Below, in pieces: positions 34,863-45,928 of a DNA stretch of 64,000 nt. The stretch is from the NCBI GenBank assembly GCA_021292105.1, contig CM037874.1, forward strand, positions 56,243,539-56,307,538, written 5' to 3'. Below the pieces are notes generated by a model. That model did no database searches, was not told the DNA's origin, and saw only the letters and a list, made by a program, of their open reading frames with translations. Origin of the DNA: Anadara kagoshimensis (Eukaryota > Mollusca > Bivalvia > Arcoida > Arcidae). The stretch's first letter is position 1; each line of letters begins with the position of its first letter. A program made the position numbers and the translations under genes.

Positions 34863-34954
34863 GCACTCGAATTTGTTAAATGTACATATGTGTAAAACAT
34901 TGCTTAAATCAATGAATATGTAGGTATTCAGTAAGAATTTAGTCAAGAAAGTTA

Positions 34955-35890
34955 TCTGTCACGAGCAAAGCTGGACTGGGGTCTCCATTAAGACATGTAC
35001 CTCCTCTTAAGCTAGTTACAACATTTTCAGGCGGTTCATTTAAACATGAAACATAAGTTTGTTTTTGTACCAGTTCTTGTTAAATTGTTTTTCTATTGCA
35101 AGTAGTTTGTTAAAGAATTCAGAACACACGTAAGACCTTTAAATGTTTATCCGAAAGAACCTTAGCTTAAGCTACTCTGTATTATACGTCAGTGCCCCCC
35201 CCCCCGAACGCGAGAGGGAATTGCGCAGTACCCTAACTTTATTTTATGCAATATTCACTTCTTTTTCTATACGTAGTGTGGAATATGAGATATTATTACA
35301 GTCTACATATTTGTAAGAGGTCATCTTTGAGTCTTCTAATTCATATCATTCAATTAAGTTCAATGATACAGCATGGCTTATTTAAATTCCAATTTTTCCA
35401 ATTAATTGACTTATTTACCGACGGTTCATTTACATCCAACAAGTTCAATTACGTTACTATTCTCCTTACATTGTTTTTATGTATATATCAATCTGGATAT
35501 GGTAAGGTGTGTTTTGTAACACGCTCTGATAGACTCATTTTTGGAGTTCTTGTTCTTTATTTCTCTATTTATATTTCCTGTCCTTACATGTAATTGTTTG
35601 TCTTATCTTGTTTAGCGTGAAGTTTATATCCTTGGTGCCATTGCCAAAAAATATATATTTTAATTTCAAATTCCTTTCATGATCTTTAACTTTATATTAA
35701 TAATGAATATCAACAAATTTCTGAGATTATAAAAAGACCTGCATATTTATTTTTAATAATGGACATGTCAATGATCTATAAAATCTGTTCAATTTATTTG
35801 ATAAATCAATTAAACGTCTAAACTATCTGCTCCGAATCTATGATAATATTGTCGACAATCTATGAAACGGAATGATGACGATGCATACAA
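34955..35890. other. B-only insertion with decayed PLE tail and poly-C
   Basis: This segment is absent from S2-A and S2-C. It starts with a minus-strand PLE-tail-like stretch (34955-35035, 'gtacctcctcttaagctagt') and contains an 11-bp C run (35195-35205) next to a CG-rich patch. A 115-codon frame (35246-35593) has no domain that I recognise. It is rich in Ile, Leu, Phe and Tyr, as chance frames in AT-rich DNA often are, and I do not call it a gene. Confidence 0.55.
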
Positions 35891-36629
35891 AATATTTAAC
35901 CTATTTATCTTGAGGAATATCAGAAGAATTCAGTTGATAAGCATATCATTTCTATTTTTAATTTCGGCTAAGTCAATAATTCGCAAAATCAAGCAACACC
36001 AATACAAATTGATATAGAGTACACCTGCTTGTTATCCACTTAATTTTATGGTTTTTTTTCGAAAAAATAAATTTACAATGTAACAATATTTACAATATAA
36101 TTGATTTTACATCAAGGTATTGTTGCCACTCATAAAATTGCATCTACAAAATGTGTGTGTTTTAAGATTGGTATGTTTATTTTTAATATGTCAGTGTTTT
36201 GTTGTTTTTGTTTATGAAAATACAGACGTTTTTCTGTTTAATGAAGATGTCCTGCATGCATATCGACATGTGTCTTCGTCGTCTCAACTTTCAGAAAAAT
36301 CTTGCTTCTTGTCAATATCGATGAGATAAAATGAATAATTACCCTAAGGTAGTGTTATAACAATGATTTGTCAAAATTACCCATATACCAGTTAAAGAAG
36401 AATAGGTCATTATTGTCGATGCCACACATATAATGGAGAATAATCGTATACAAACATAGCATAGAGCAAAATGAAAGCAACGATTTAACAAATCAGATTT
36501 CACTGGAAACATGAAACTAAGTATAAAACATTAGAAGTATCAGCTAGATAGCACATAGTTAGTACGAGAAATGTAATATGAGGTGTATGTAGTTACATCC
36601 TATTTGGGCAAGTCATACCTCAATAAGGA

Positions 36630-37118
36630 CACTCAAGGCTACATTTGAAGCTGTATGGCAACGTGATGACTTGACTGTTTCCAATTTTCCTTTTAGTTGA
36701 AGCAATAAAAGTGCAACTTCTATTGTGTATTTATTTAACAGGTAATTTACAATGATCGAGTCTATTCCCACTATAGTTTGCAAATAATTGTTAGCACAGG
36801 GACATTGCAAATCTAGGCTTCGAAAGACCCTTAAAAGTCGTATGGCCGTCATGGCAATATTAATGACAAGTATGTCTCTGTAGCAAAAATTACCTTAGGT
36901 GTATATGACGTTCCGTAGTTTAATATTCCTTTCATTCTCATATTTAATACACACATGGGGAGTGTAGGTACCTAACAAGACGGATCCTACTCTGTCGGAA
37001 TACAAGACCTCTCTCTCTTGGTGGAAGTTCACATGTTTAACTTAATTTAGTTTTTAATGTTTTTACTTTCCTTTGGTATTGTAAGTCGACTGTAGATTAA
37101 TATGTTTGTTTTTGATTT
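36630..37118 (+). pseudogene. Decayed PLE RT C-terminal fragment plus tail (S2-B only)
   Basis: Recognisable order: 'ctacatttgaagctgtatgg', 'aacgtgatgac', 'ttgcaaatctaggctt', 'tatggccgtcat', 'gacgttccgtag', the tail hairpins in mutated form, and the terminus AATATGTTTGTTTTTGAT. Many indels break the frame. It has no counterpart in S2-A or S2-C. Confidence 0.8.
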
Positions 37119-37636
37119 AGAAAACAGGTCTTAATATATTACGATATATAATATATTAACTATTCAATCTGCCTACTATCAACGATATCTAGATTATTGG
37201 AAAGAAATTAATTGTCTCAATAAAAAGAGGTACATCAATATTCAGTTAATGTTTTAACTGTATTTATCAGAATTATTGTTGCCTCTTTTAGAATTGATTT
37301 TACATGTTTTGGTATTTATTATAGAACAGTAAAGCCTTTGCTACTTTATCAAAATGTCTTAGATGTACATAAACCTGATTTTAACTACAAGGAGATGGGA
37401 TACTTCTTGCAATTATCGATCTAATATTTTTATGATTTTTCTTTTAAAAGTAGCATATTGACGATTAATTTCCTTAGAATGTTTAATAAAGGCAATGACG
37501 AACCATTATTAATTATTGATGCACTATTAATGGAGCATTAGATAAATTGAAGAGATTGCGTTTGTCATACATGTCGAGAGGGTTAGACGTATCAAATATT
37601 GAATAATAACATCAAATATGTCTGCAAATATATATA

Positions 37637-37770
37637 TCAAAAACAAACGTACCAATCTATGTTTGAATCCCAATCTCAAAACAAAGAAAAAAACCTGAAA
37701 CCTGTGACAAACGAAGCTTTTTCAATACGTGAACTTTCACCGGGAAATGAGTCCAAGTGCTCTCCATAAA
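37637..37770 (-). mobile_element. PLE 3'-tail adjoining the SINE (S2-B)
   Basis: Extends from ATCAAAAACAAACGTACC (plus strand) to the 'gtgaactttcaccgggaaat' hairpin-2 region and 'ccaagtgctctcc'. It is the longest of the three paralogous copies. Confidence 0.75.
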
Positions 37771-38030
37771 CGGATCCTTGAGGTATTCTAATGCCCTTAT
37801 ACAATGTACTTTCCAGTCACGATACTTCCTTTTATATGTATGTTGGCAACTCAAGCTCAAGGATGATGGAAGAAACCTGAGTACCTGTGAAATAAACCGG
37901 CCTTCTACAAACACAGTAACGAATTTTCTAATTTTAGATAATACTCGAGTGGGATTTGAACCTAACCGATTAGATGTAACAGGATCTAAATGTCGGTGCT
38001 TTAGACCACATGGCCACATACCATTCGTAG
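37771..38030 (-). mobile_element. tRNA-Leu-derived SINE (S2-B, best copy)
   Basis: The minus-strand head (about 38022-37944) folds like a class II tRNA. The A box TGGCCATGTGGTCTAAAGC and the B box GGTTCAAATCC (plus-strand complement 37952-37962) are spaced as in tRNA-Leu. The anticodon loop would read TTTAGAT (UAG). Downstream is a body with a central-domain-like segment ('caggtactcaggtttcttcc'). It is a retroposon, not a functional tRNA: the acceptor stem is poor and no CCA context exists. Its orientation opposes the strand order of most plus-strand PLE tails nearby. Confidence 0.78.
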
Positions 38031-38344
38031 GTAAATTGTGCCCGACAATGGAATGATCGTCGAACAGATAATTTTTAATGTATCTGTAATAAGCCTTCTC
38101 AAAAACGTCTCATCAGTCATCTAGGGATAATAAACCTTTGTATTTCCATCATTCGTCAATCATAAAAAAATATCATCCCAAGTGCATGCACAGTCCTCGT
38201 TAACCAATGTTTTAAAGTCTGCTATTATCATTTACTCAAAAAATAATAAAGCAGCACTAAGCATGTTGATATTGTTTCTTAGAAAGTCTGATGGATTACA
38301 TAATTTCGATGGAACATATTGCCATATGACCGATAGATACATAA

Positions 38345-38500
38345 AATTCTTCTTGAACTTACACCAGGGTAGTGAGGCCGGGTCATCGGGAAAGGTTAGC
38401 ACCTCCTGTTTAGCTAGCTACAACCGCCACGTGTAAAATCAAAATTGAGTGAAAGGATCGTGGAACTCTATGGACGTCAAATACATCCAGGGCAAATGAA
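38345..38500 (-). mobile_element. PLE 3'-tail (S2-B only)
   Basis: Well-preserved internal part: 'caccagggtagtgaggccgg', 'ttagcacctcctgtttagct' and 'caaaattgagtgaaagg'. It also includes the sequence just after the RT stop and a few antisense RT codons ('acgtcaaatacatcc'). The terminal ~80 nt are missing, so it did not end at the canonical terminus or was later truncated. Not seen in A or C. Confidence 0.8.
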
Positions 38501-39169
38501 TAAAAGACAATAATTTGAATGTTAGATCGCAGGTATGTGTTTTGACATAAACAGTCAAAATTCAATGTTATTTTCAACCGTGATAAATATATTTAAATTG
38601 ATGGTTTTTTGGTATTTAAATCAGAATATAGTTTTTGTATTTGGACTGATTCCACATAAAAGCGTGCAATGTCAAGGTTTTGCTGTTACTGTAGGACTTT
38701 TGCAATTATGCAAATTCATTGTCTGAACAATGTCCATTTCTAAATGTAGCAAGAAGAAGCATGTTTATTGCCAATATCGATTAATATGGCGAAAACACCA
38801 TACAATATGTTAACGATTAATTTCCACAAAATGACATTGGAACAATATTAATGATCTTTGAATGAATTAAAATATTGTAATAGGTAAATTTAAAGACTGA
38901 GCTAGTTATATATATTCTTATATATATAGTAGTTATATATAGTTTTGTATAATATAAAGTAACGTTTAATGTGAATACCGTGCTCAACAATGTTCACATA
39001 AATTTTGAGTTCCCTACAAATGTTACATGTTTTAATGGATGAAATGCACGTGTAAGCATTGCTGGTTCAGTTAGTAAAATAAGGATTTCTTTAGATTTTA
39101 AAGTAGGAGTATTTATGTAAAATATGTAACATCTTTGGGATCTATATAAAAATTAAGACCAATGCTCAC

Positions 39170-39240
39170 CAATTTTCAACCAGAAAGAAAATGAGATCAA
39201 GTGATCCAGAAGAGTAAGAACTGGTATACATTTTATCATT
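39170..39240 (-). mobile_element. PLE 3'-tail fragment (S2-B)
   Basis: 'atgagatcaagtgatccaga' aligns with 16360 and 52125. The terminus present in A and C is missing. Confidence 0.55.
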
Positions 39241-40082
39241 CTTATCATACTTGTGTCTGATATATTGTAAAAAAAATCATACTGGTTTAATTTCAAAACA
39301 AAATGAAAGGATCAAAGTAAAAACCTTAAAAAAAGCAAATTTAGTTAAACACGCGAACTTTTATTTTGTTCAGAATCCATGTTAGATAAATCTTAACGAA
39401 TAAATGGATTCAAATTTGTAAATGTGTGATGGTCAGGGATAAAACGAGGAATAACACCGGATTAGTAGCATGCGACGAATAATTTTCTTAGACTTTTTCA
39501 TAAGTGACATTGACGGATCATTATAAATCATTGACACAGGCATTGTGGAATAATAGGTAAATTGAAATCTGAGCTGACTTTAAAAGCCTTGTGTAATGTT
39601 TAAAGGGAGTATCGTATTCAAAAATGTTGATATTAATTTCATGTTACATTTAAATTAATTGAAAGATATTTATTTTGGCCTAAAACGTGAAATGAGAACA
39701 TCAGAAAAAAAATTAAATCGAACAAAACGAGCAGATGTACTATAAAAGATTGATACCATATTTGGGAAATCTTATTATTTACTGTAAAATGTCAAGGTAT
39801 GCATTGTGATTAACATATAGACATTTAAACTAATAAATTGCTTTAATATTATTTATATGTAACGTTGTTTATTGCATTAACGCAGCAAAGTGTAAGCATA
39901 TATTGATATCCAAAAATGTTCAAGCTGAAAAAGATAGTAATTGTACCTGAAAAAATTACTTTTCAAAATCGAAATGAAATGCAGCTAACATTATTTAAAG
40001 AAAAAAAGAAACATACACAAAGGAAGAAAAGTACTATTGTCGTTTGATAAAATCCGATATTGTGATATTTTTAATAAATGAA

Positions 40083-40230
40083 ACTTAAAACAACATAGCG
40101 TTGTTTGTCCAAATGGCAATCCAAACAGCATAACAAAAACGTAAAATTACTATAAACATCTGAATTTTTACCATGAAAAATAAAAATTTTTGCTCTAGAA
40201 GGGTATGAACCTCTTACCTAGATGCTTACA
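40083..40230 (-). mobile_element. PLE 3'-tail, highly decayed (S2-B)
   Basis: 'caatccaaacagcataac' and 'cttacctagatgcttacac' follow the tail order. A second copy of exactly this subtype is embedded in S2-C at 53311. Confidence 0.55.
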
Positions 40231-40776
40231 CAAACTATGAGAAAAATACAGTTTAGTTTTAAATTAATATAAAATTTAAAAGTTTGACAGTAACTAAGAA
40301 AGTAGGTAGAGGTTAATATTTAATGCAAAAGAGAAACAAATCTGAACGCTCTCTATCCTTGCAAGTTAAGTAGTGTTGTGAGAAATAAAATTTCCTATAA
40401 ATGCTGTTGAAGCTTCTCTATTACATTATATATAATAAATTGTTTCGGAGACTGAAACCATACAAATTTTTCCTTGACGTCACTTGTTCCTTTTAGTCTT
40501 AATTTTGGTTAAATACGTTGCGGTGTAGCTAGCTGAAGAGAAAATGCTTAGCCTTATAGAACACCAGGTGTTTATTTCCATGGTGGAAGTTCACTTGTTA
40601 ACCCTTTCCCGTTCTGGATAAAATGCAAGGTTTTCATGGGATTTTAGGTGCGGTTTAATAAATGTAAATAACAAGGGACAGTGCTATGGTGTGTTGTACC
40701 ATTGTAGAGCATTTATGTCTGGCAAGATTTTAAAATGATCGCCGATTCAAAAAATTGAAAATATGTCACTGATCTG

Positions 40777-41347
40777 GGATCAAAGGTCAATCTAAATCAC
40801 GGTTTTTACCCGAAAATAAGCTTTTTTCGTAACAAATATCTCAATTCTGTCAACTCTTTGTACAAATAGGGTGAAGTGACTCTTGATTCTTAAAGAATAT
40901 TTAGTCCTTAAATTAATGCTTATGATATTTTGAAAATGAGACATTGCCCATAGCAACTAGAAGGTCAAGGTCACGTGTACTTTTTACCAAATTTCATGCT
41001 TAAAATTTGTTACAATCAGCGTAAAGTTACCTGTTAACTAAAACCAACATTTACTGTGATAATCTTATGTAGAGACTGAATGTTGAGTTTCAGGAGACTC
41101 TCATGCCGAAATTAGTCTTTCTAAAAATAGCATAAAAGGTCACGTGACCTTGGGTCAAAGGTCAAACTTAATCAAGACGTTAAGAGAAAATCACTCTGTC
41201 TTGCTGCTTATTTGTCATTTGTTACACCAAAGAGTAAAGACAAGACCAGATTACTTGTAGGTAATCAACAAGAATGAGTATTGAAGAATTTGGGGTGTTA
41301 TTTCATAATAACTCGATTCTCATGGCAACCAGAAGGTCAAAGGTCAA
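40777..41347 (+). promoter_or_regulatory. Cluster of AGGTCA half-sites inside the transposon
   Basis: Direct repeats of the nuclear-receptor half-site lie at 40962-40973 (no spacer), 41152-41164 (GGGTCA-A-AGGTCA) and 41335-41347 (AGGTCA-A-AGGTCA, a perfect DR1). A looser one is at 40777-40789. A 16-bp palindrome, AAGGTCACGTGACCTT (41136-41151), includes a CACGTG E-box. These could be receptor-binding sites or a decayed internal repeat. Binding is inference only. Confidence 0.45.
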
Positions 41348-41991
41348 AGTCTATGTTGTTGAAAAACTGCTGAGCTTGAATGGGAAATCGGGTGGGCAAT
41401 TTGAATAATCAATGGACAATTTGAATAATTAATTAATTACATTGTTATACCTGTATCAAGCGCACGGTATCATATTTTAGAGGTAAGGCAGATAAATTGT
41501 TGTTTCTAAAAGTAGCATGAAATCAAATATATCATGCATTTGTACATAAAGATACATTGCATTTTGTTCATCTGGCTCTTTACAAAATTACACAGCAATG
41601 CGTCTCTAATGGATATCTAATATGCAGACATTTGTTTCAGTATACGGCCTCTTATTTATATAACTGGATATAAGGTAGGACCTATACTAAAGCAATAATC
41701 TGCTGTGATGGATCTGGGGGCATACATACACTTCTACATGATTTGAAATTAGAACTTAATTTTCTAAATTCTATAGACCATATGAATTACGTTTTCCATG
41801 AATCTTTTAGTAACATAAGTCGATAGTTCAAATCTCTAGCCGCACCAATTTGGTACTAAAATATAAAACACTCGTTCAAAGTTGGAAGTAGAACTTTGCG
41901 AACCAGTAGTTTGATTGAAGTTTCAAATTTCCGGATAAAGCAACTGATTTTCCACGTGTAGTTTATAAAGTTACCCAGTCAGAGCAGGTTT

Positions 41992-42106
41992 GTACTTCAG
42001 ATGGTTTGTAAATCGAAAAAAAAATCCTCACACCGGGAGCGTACTTCTGACGGTTTGTGTATCGAAAAAAATTCTCACACCGGGTTCGTACTTCATATGG
42101 TGTCTC
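41992..42106. repeat. 47-49-bp tandem repeat, ~2.4 units, inside the transposon
   Basis: Units start 'gtacttc' at 41992, 42041 and 42088. They share 'atcgaaaaaa', 'ctcacaccggg' and 'ggtttgt'. The third unit is partial. Opposing frames of 61-80 codons here derive from the repeat. Confidence 0.85.
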
Positions 42107-43434
42107 TCGAATCATCATACACAAGGATAAATTTCTTTTACAGCACTTGTTTGGACCATCGAACCCACAGTAGTGAGATGTACTAAGTGTAAAGGCTAAC
42201 GCCATGACCTCCTCGACCGCAACACCATAAGCATATTCATGTGTGTGATTTTTTTCCTACCGTTTAAATTACTCTAACTGATGGTGACTTTGATATGACA
42301 GTTTGTCATGAATAATGAACACAAAATCTTTTCAAATAAAGGTCTTATATTTGACCCCTATTTTTGTTTATTTATAAATATGTTACGGACGTAGTAGAAT
42401 ACATGTGATCGACATAGTGAATATTTTGACCGTACGGTGACGGTATGCTCAGAGTATCGGTTTTTTTTCACGTAATGCCATCAAAACAACATTATATTCT
42501 TGTCATTATTTAAGGACTTTTATTATTTTTTGTTATTGGATTGTATTTATTTTTATTTTCACCCGAATGACACACGACTAGTATCCGTTTCTTAGACAAA
42601 TACCGATGTGTACCCAGCAAGTTCTATACTGAAATTATGGTTCATTTTCTTTTCAATGAACTGTCTCAAAAGTGATCGGAGATCGACATTTTCTTTACAT
42701 ACAATGATACTGTAATAACTTTTGTTTATTGTGATGTGAATTTTTCCAAGATTTATGGAATAAATTGTGGTAATCTTAAAGTAACGCGATAAGCCGCATA
42801 TACAATAAAGTTGCATAACGTAAATGGGTCATCTTTTCTCATATTTTCTGAAAATGTTGCGTTAGGGTCGCAACTTCACACGGCGATTAAACATATACAA
42901 AATTCTATCAAATGAAAGAGAAAATGATGAAGTTTCTGTAACTGGATTTTGTTTTCCCTATTTGAGGTTTTAGTTATGAGAAAAATTCAACAGAAGAATT
43001 TTTTTTTCATTTATCGACTGTGTAACCTAAAATTTCAACCTTGGAAAATATGACCGTTCTATAATTCGGTTGTTATGACCCGGCTGATGAATTTTTACAA
43101 TAAAAATTATATTGTTTAAACCCGTAATTTTTTGTAAATACCGTGACATACCAAGTTATTGATATCTGTCTTTTAATTTTGGTAAAATGACAAAGTGAGT
43201 AATCTCTTTCTAAATCTATGTAAATTACGACTCTATCATGACAAGTGAAGAAAATATTTCTTTGTCGGCGTTTTGAACTGAACTTATTTAAAATGAAATT
43301 GCTTCATTTTGAAAATTATATCATTGTTTTTTGTATGTTATGCAGTTTCAAATGAGATATCCCGCGAAAAACTCGCTTCAAAAATTTCCAAATTATCGCA
43401 GTTTTTCCATGACGCATATGCTAAAAATATGCTT

Positions 43435-43454
43435 ACCGGTACAATTGTACCGGT
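43435..43454. repeat. Perfect 20-bp palindrome near the transposon's right end
   Basis: ACCGGTACAATTGTACCGGT is fully self-complementary and sits 15 bp inside the right terminus. The left end has no matching copy, so the subterminal regions are asymmetric. It could be a transposase-binding or structural element (inference). Confidence 0.7.
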
Positions 43455-44301
43455 AGGAACGGGAAGGGGTTAAACATCATTTGCTACCTTCTTTCAGCTA
43501 AGTTTTTACCTTTCTTTGTGATTGCATTGGATAAAAAGTAAACATTTTCGTCAACATTCTTAGTGTATATAAGTAATATTACTTGTATAACTTGTGCAAA
43601 CGAATGTTTTATTTGCAAATCTATGTTCATTTTTGTAACAAGTCAAGCGATTTTCCATAGCTTATTATGGTACATGTACCCGCAAGCAACAGTGCTATAA
43701 GAACGTTGCGTAATGAACTAAACTGCACTAAACGGTACCATGGTTGTTTACACCCTGCACTGATTACGATGATAGGAAATTTGTCTCTAAATCATTAAAT
43801 CGTGCTCTGATGGATTTTTGTGATATTGGCAATCTTATTTAATTTGATTTGACTTCTGATGTATCACGAGATTTTATAACTGATCTGCGTGTAATCCTAA
43901 ACATTAATTAATAACATTAATATGACTGAAATATCAGAGTTTATATATCTATCCAAACAAGTTTACGAAACACAAATACTTCTATAAGCAAACAATATTG
44001 ACCTGTCGGCTTATCCTTTAATTTAAATACATATTATGGACAAGTGCATCTTTGTTATGGGATCACAGGTGTTTATTTCATCAACATAAATTCAAAGTGT
44101 CAACGTCTGTAGTGAGTACCTGCTATTTTAACACTATCCGTGTATTGGTTGTCATTCTACATGGATCTCCTTATGAAAGGTCAAGCGGACAGGTCAATGT
44201 TGTTTGCCTTTACCACTATTATTGATTAGTTTATGCGTTTTGATTAGAATGAACCATAACAATGAATTCAAATTTCCTAAACCGAATAACACATCAAGAA
44301 A

Positions 44302-44530
44302 AAATGAATGCCAATTTCCGTTTGACTTTTGCTCTAATTTACCAATTCGTTATAACTTTCAAAATATAAATGCAAACTTCCGTTTGACTATTGCTCTAAT
44401 TAACCAATACGTTATGACTTTAAAAATGAATGCAAATTTCCGTTTGAATTTTGATCTAATTTACCAATATGTAACGACGTTCAGAAAAACAAATGTAAGC
44501 TCCCGTTTGAACTTTAACCTAATTAATATC
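44302..44530. repeat. 60-bp minisatellite, ~4 units (S1-C)
   Basis: Same array as 30065. Here a 138-codon plus-strand frame (44204-44620) stays open across all units and gives a ~20-residue repeat with the core NANFRLxxxLIxQYV. No start context, splice signal or domain supports a gene, but the open frame is longer than in copy B. Confidence 0.85.
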
Positions 44531-45309
44531 TGGAACAAAGTTTCGTTTTTACAAAAAACGTTGTTTCCTCCCATTTTGACAATTAGTCGTTTCCGATTAT
44601 CTTTGTTTCAAAATCTGTAGAAAAAAGATTATAATTCTCACTTGACATTGCTCATGATAAGTTTTAGTTCTAATTAGCAGACGACACTCTATTTCGTTTG
44701 TTTTTTGTCTTTTAGCGTCATTTTAATGTTTGTTTGATGTACATTTCCAAAGTGATCACAAATTGTAACAAGTTCAGTTCATTTTGGTAATAGTGCTCCA
44801 GCAAGTGAACTGACAAACTATTTGTCTGAATTGTGATTGGTTACACAGAGTTTTAAAGAATCATATAGGTAATCTGTTCGATCAAATTTCTTCAATTTTG
44901 GTCAAAGGTTTTACTCCAGTTTTGACAGCTCAAAGTGAACCAGATTACAGATTTTATGATGTAAATTACTTGCACTTGTATCTCTACTGTAATATATAAA
45001 TACTGAACTCTTTAAAGGAATAGCAAATATCAAATATCAGTCTGTGTTCTAAAAATTATCCAATATCAGAAAATGTTTCATCTTTATGACTTATGCAGGT
45101 GGTGATTTATTTGAATCCAGGAACAATACACAACAGAAGTTGATTAATTTGACATTTCAAAGTGAATCTCTTTCCGATAGATTGGCAATTTGAGAGGACG
45201 ACTGACCTTTAGCTTCTTACGTCTTTAAGCCTCATCGAACTATGAATGTTTTTTATCACAATCTATGTCCAAGACTTTTCAATATAAACAATTATTACTA
45301 AACATGTTT

Positions 45310-45430
45310 AAATTTTGTAGTACTAGACGTCCGTTTTGGAATTAATTCCTCATTATTACTGCTCTGACAAAAATATAGATATCCAAATATTTTTTAAGAT
45401 GTACTTTTACCACATCCATCTATGAGCCGT
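45310..45430 (-). ncRNA. Degenerate hammerhead module (S1-C)
   Basis: Carries the same damaged core as 31150 (ATAATGAG, CAAAA), as expected for the B-like half of this S1 copy. Confidence 0.6.
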
Positions 45431-45805
45431 TTAGCTATCTGAGTTTCTTTTAATGGAAGTGACAATTTACGAAGCAGATAATATTAATAAACAACTTCTA
45501 TCTGACAACACAATGTTTTGTTTCCTGGGTTTTCGATATCCTCGAGGACGCTTACCACAATGGTAGACAAGTCAGTCATACATTTAGATTTTTTACTAAA
45601 TTGTTTAATTTTATTTAAATAATAATTATATCTCTACTTTAAATTGCCAATAGATATAAGGAATTTGCATTCGTAAAACAGCTGGCGCAACCAAGGACAT
45701 GAGGCAATACAATCAACAAAACAAGTCATGGTAAATATACAGACACATTTTGGAGCACTAATTAATACATTTCTCTAAAATATTTGTTTATTCTATTTTC
45801 CTTCA

Positions 45806-45928
45806 ATTCTCAATTTTGACTTCACACGAGACGGATGTAGCTAGGATAACAAGAGATGTTTACTCTTTCGGAGCACCTGACCACACCTCCCTGGTGGAAG
45901 TCCACGTTTTGTTGTTTGTCTTTGATTC
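45806..45928 (+). mobile_element. PLE 3'-tail (S1-C)
   Basis: 'gagacggatgtagctagg' and 'ccctggtggaagtcc' are present. It retains the 5' part that copy B lost, so the B-like half of C predates or escaped that deletion. Confidence 0.75.

Larger units (their letters stand above)
34091..40601. repeat. Segmental duplication block S2, copy B
   Basis: Alignable to 13641 and 48641 in pieces, interrupted by B-only segments at about 34915-35890 and 36150-37160. It is the most diverged S2 copy and carries extra PLE material. Confidence 0.85.
40602..43469. mobile_element. Non-autonomous piggyBac-like transposon (2.87 kb)
   Basis: Target duplication TTAA lies at 40598-40601 and 43470-43473, and the empty site 'cttgttaaacatc' occurs at 29234. 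The terminal inverted repeats are CCCTTTCCCGTTC (left) and CCCCTTCCCGTTC (right, inverted), 12 of 13 matching. TTAA targeting and CCC-starting ends are hallmarks of the piggyBac superfamily. No transposase frame exists: the longest frames are about 80 codons without a DDE pattern, so mobilisation must have been in trans. Internal features are annotated separately. Confidence 0.9.
40521..43533 (+). mobile_element. PLE 3'-tail split by a DNA transposon
   Basis: The left part (40521-40597) has 'gtgtagctagctgaagag' and 'tccatggtggaagttcac'. The right part (43474-43533) has 'acatcatttgctacc' up to 'attggata', where it meets S1-C. The unbroken version is at 29146-29289. Confidence 0.9.

Noticed and set aside
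35246-35593. 115-codon open frame in the B-only insertion
   Set aside because: No domain, no paralogue, and composition typical of chance frames in AT-rich DNA.
41963-42205. Frames inside the piggyBac-like element as a transposase remnant
   Set aside because: They follow a 47-49-bp tandem repeat and show no DDE/DDD spacing or zinc-binding Cys pattern.
43083-43115. CTGATGA followed by a strong AT stem inside the transposon
   Set aside because: The required GAAA after stem II is missing.
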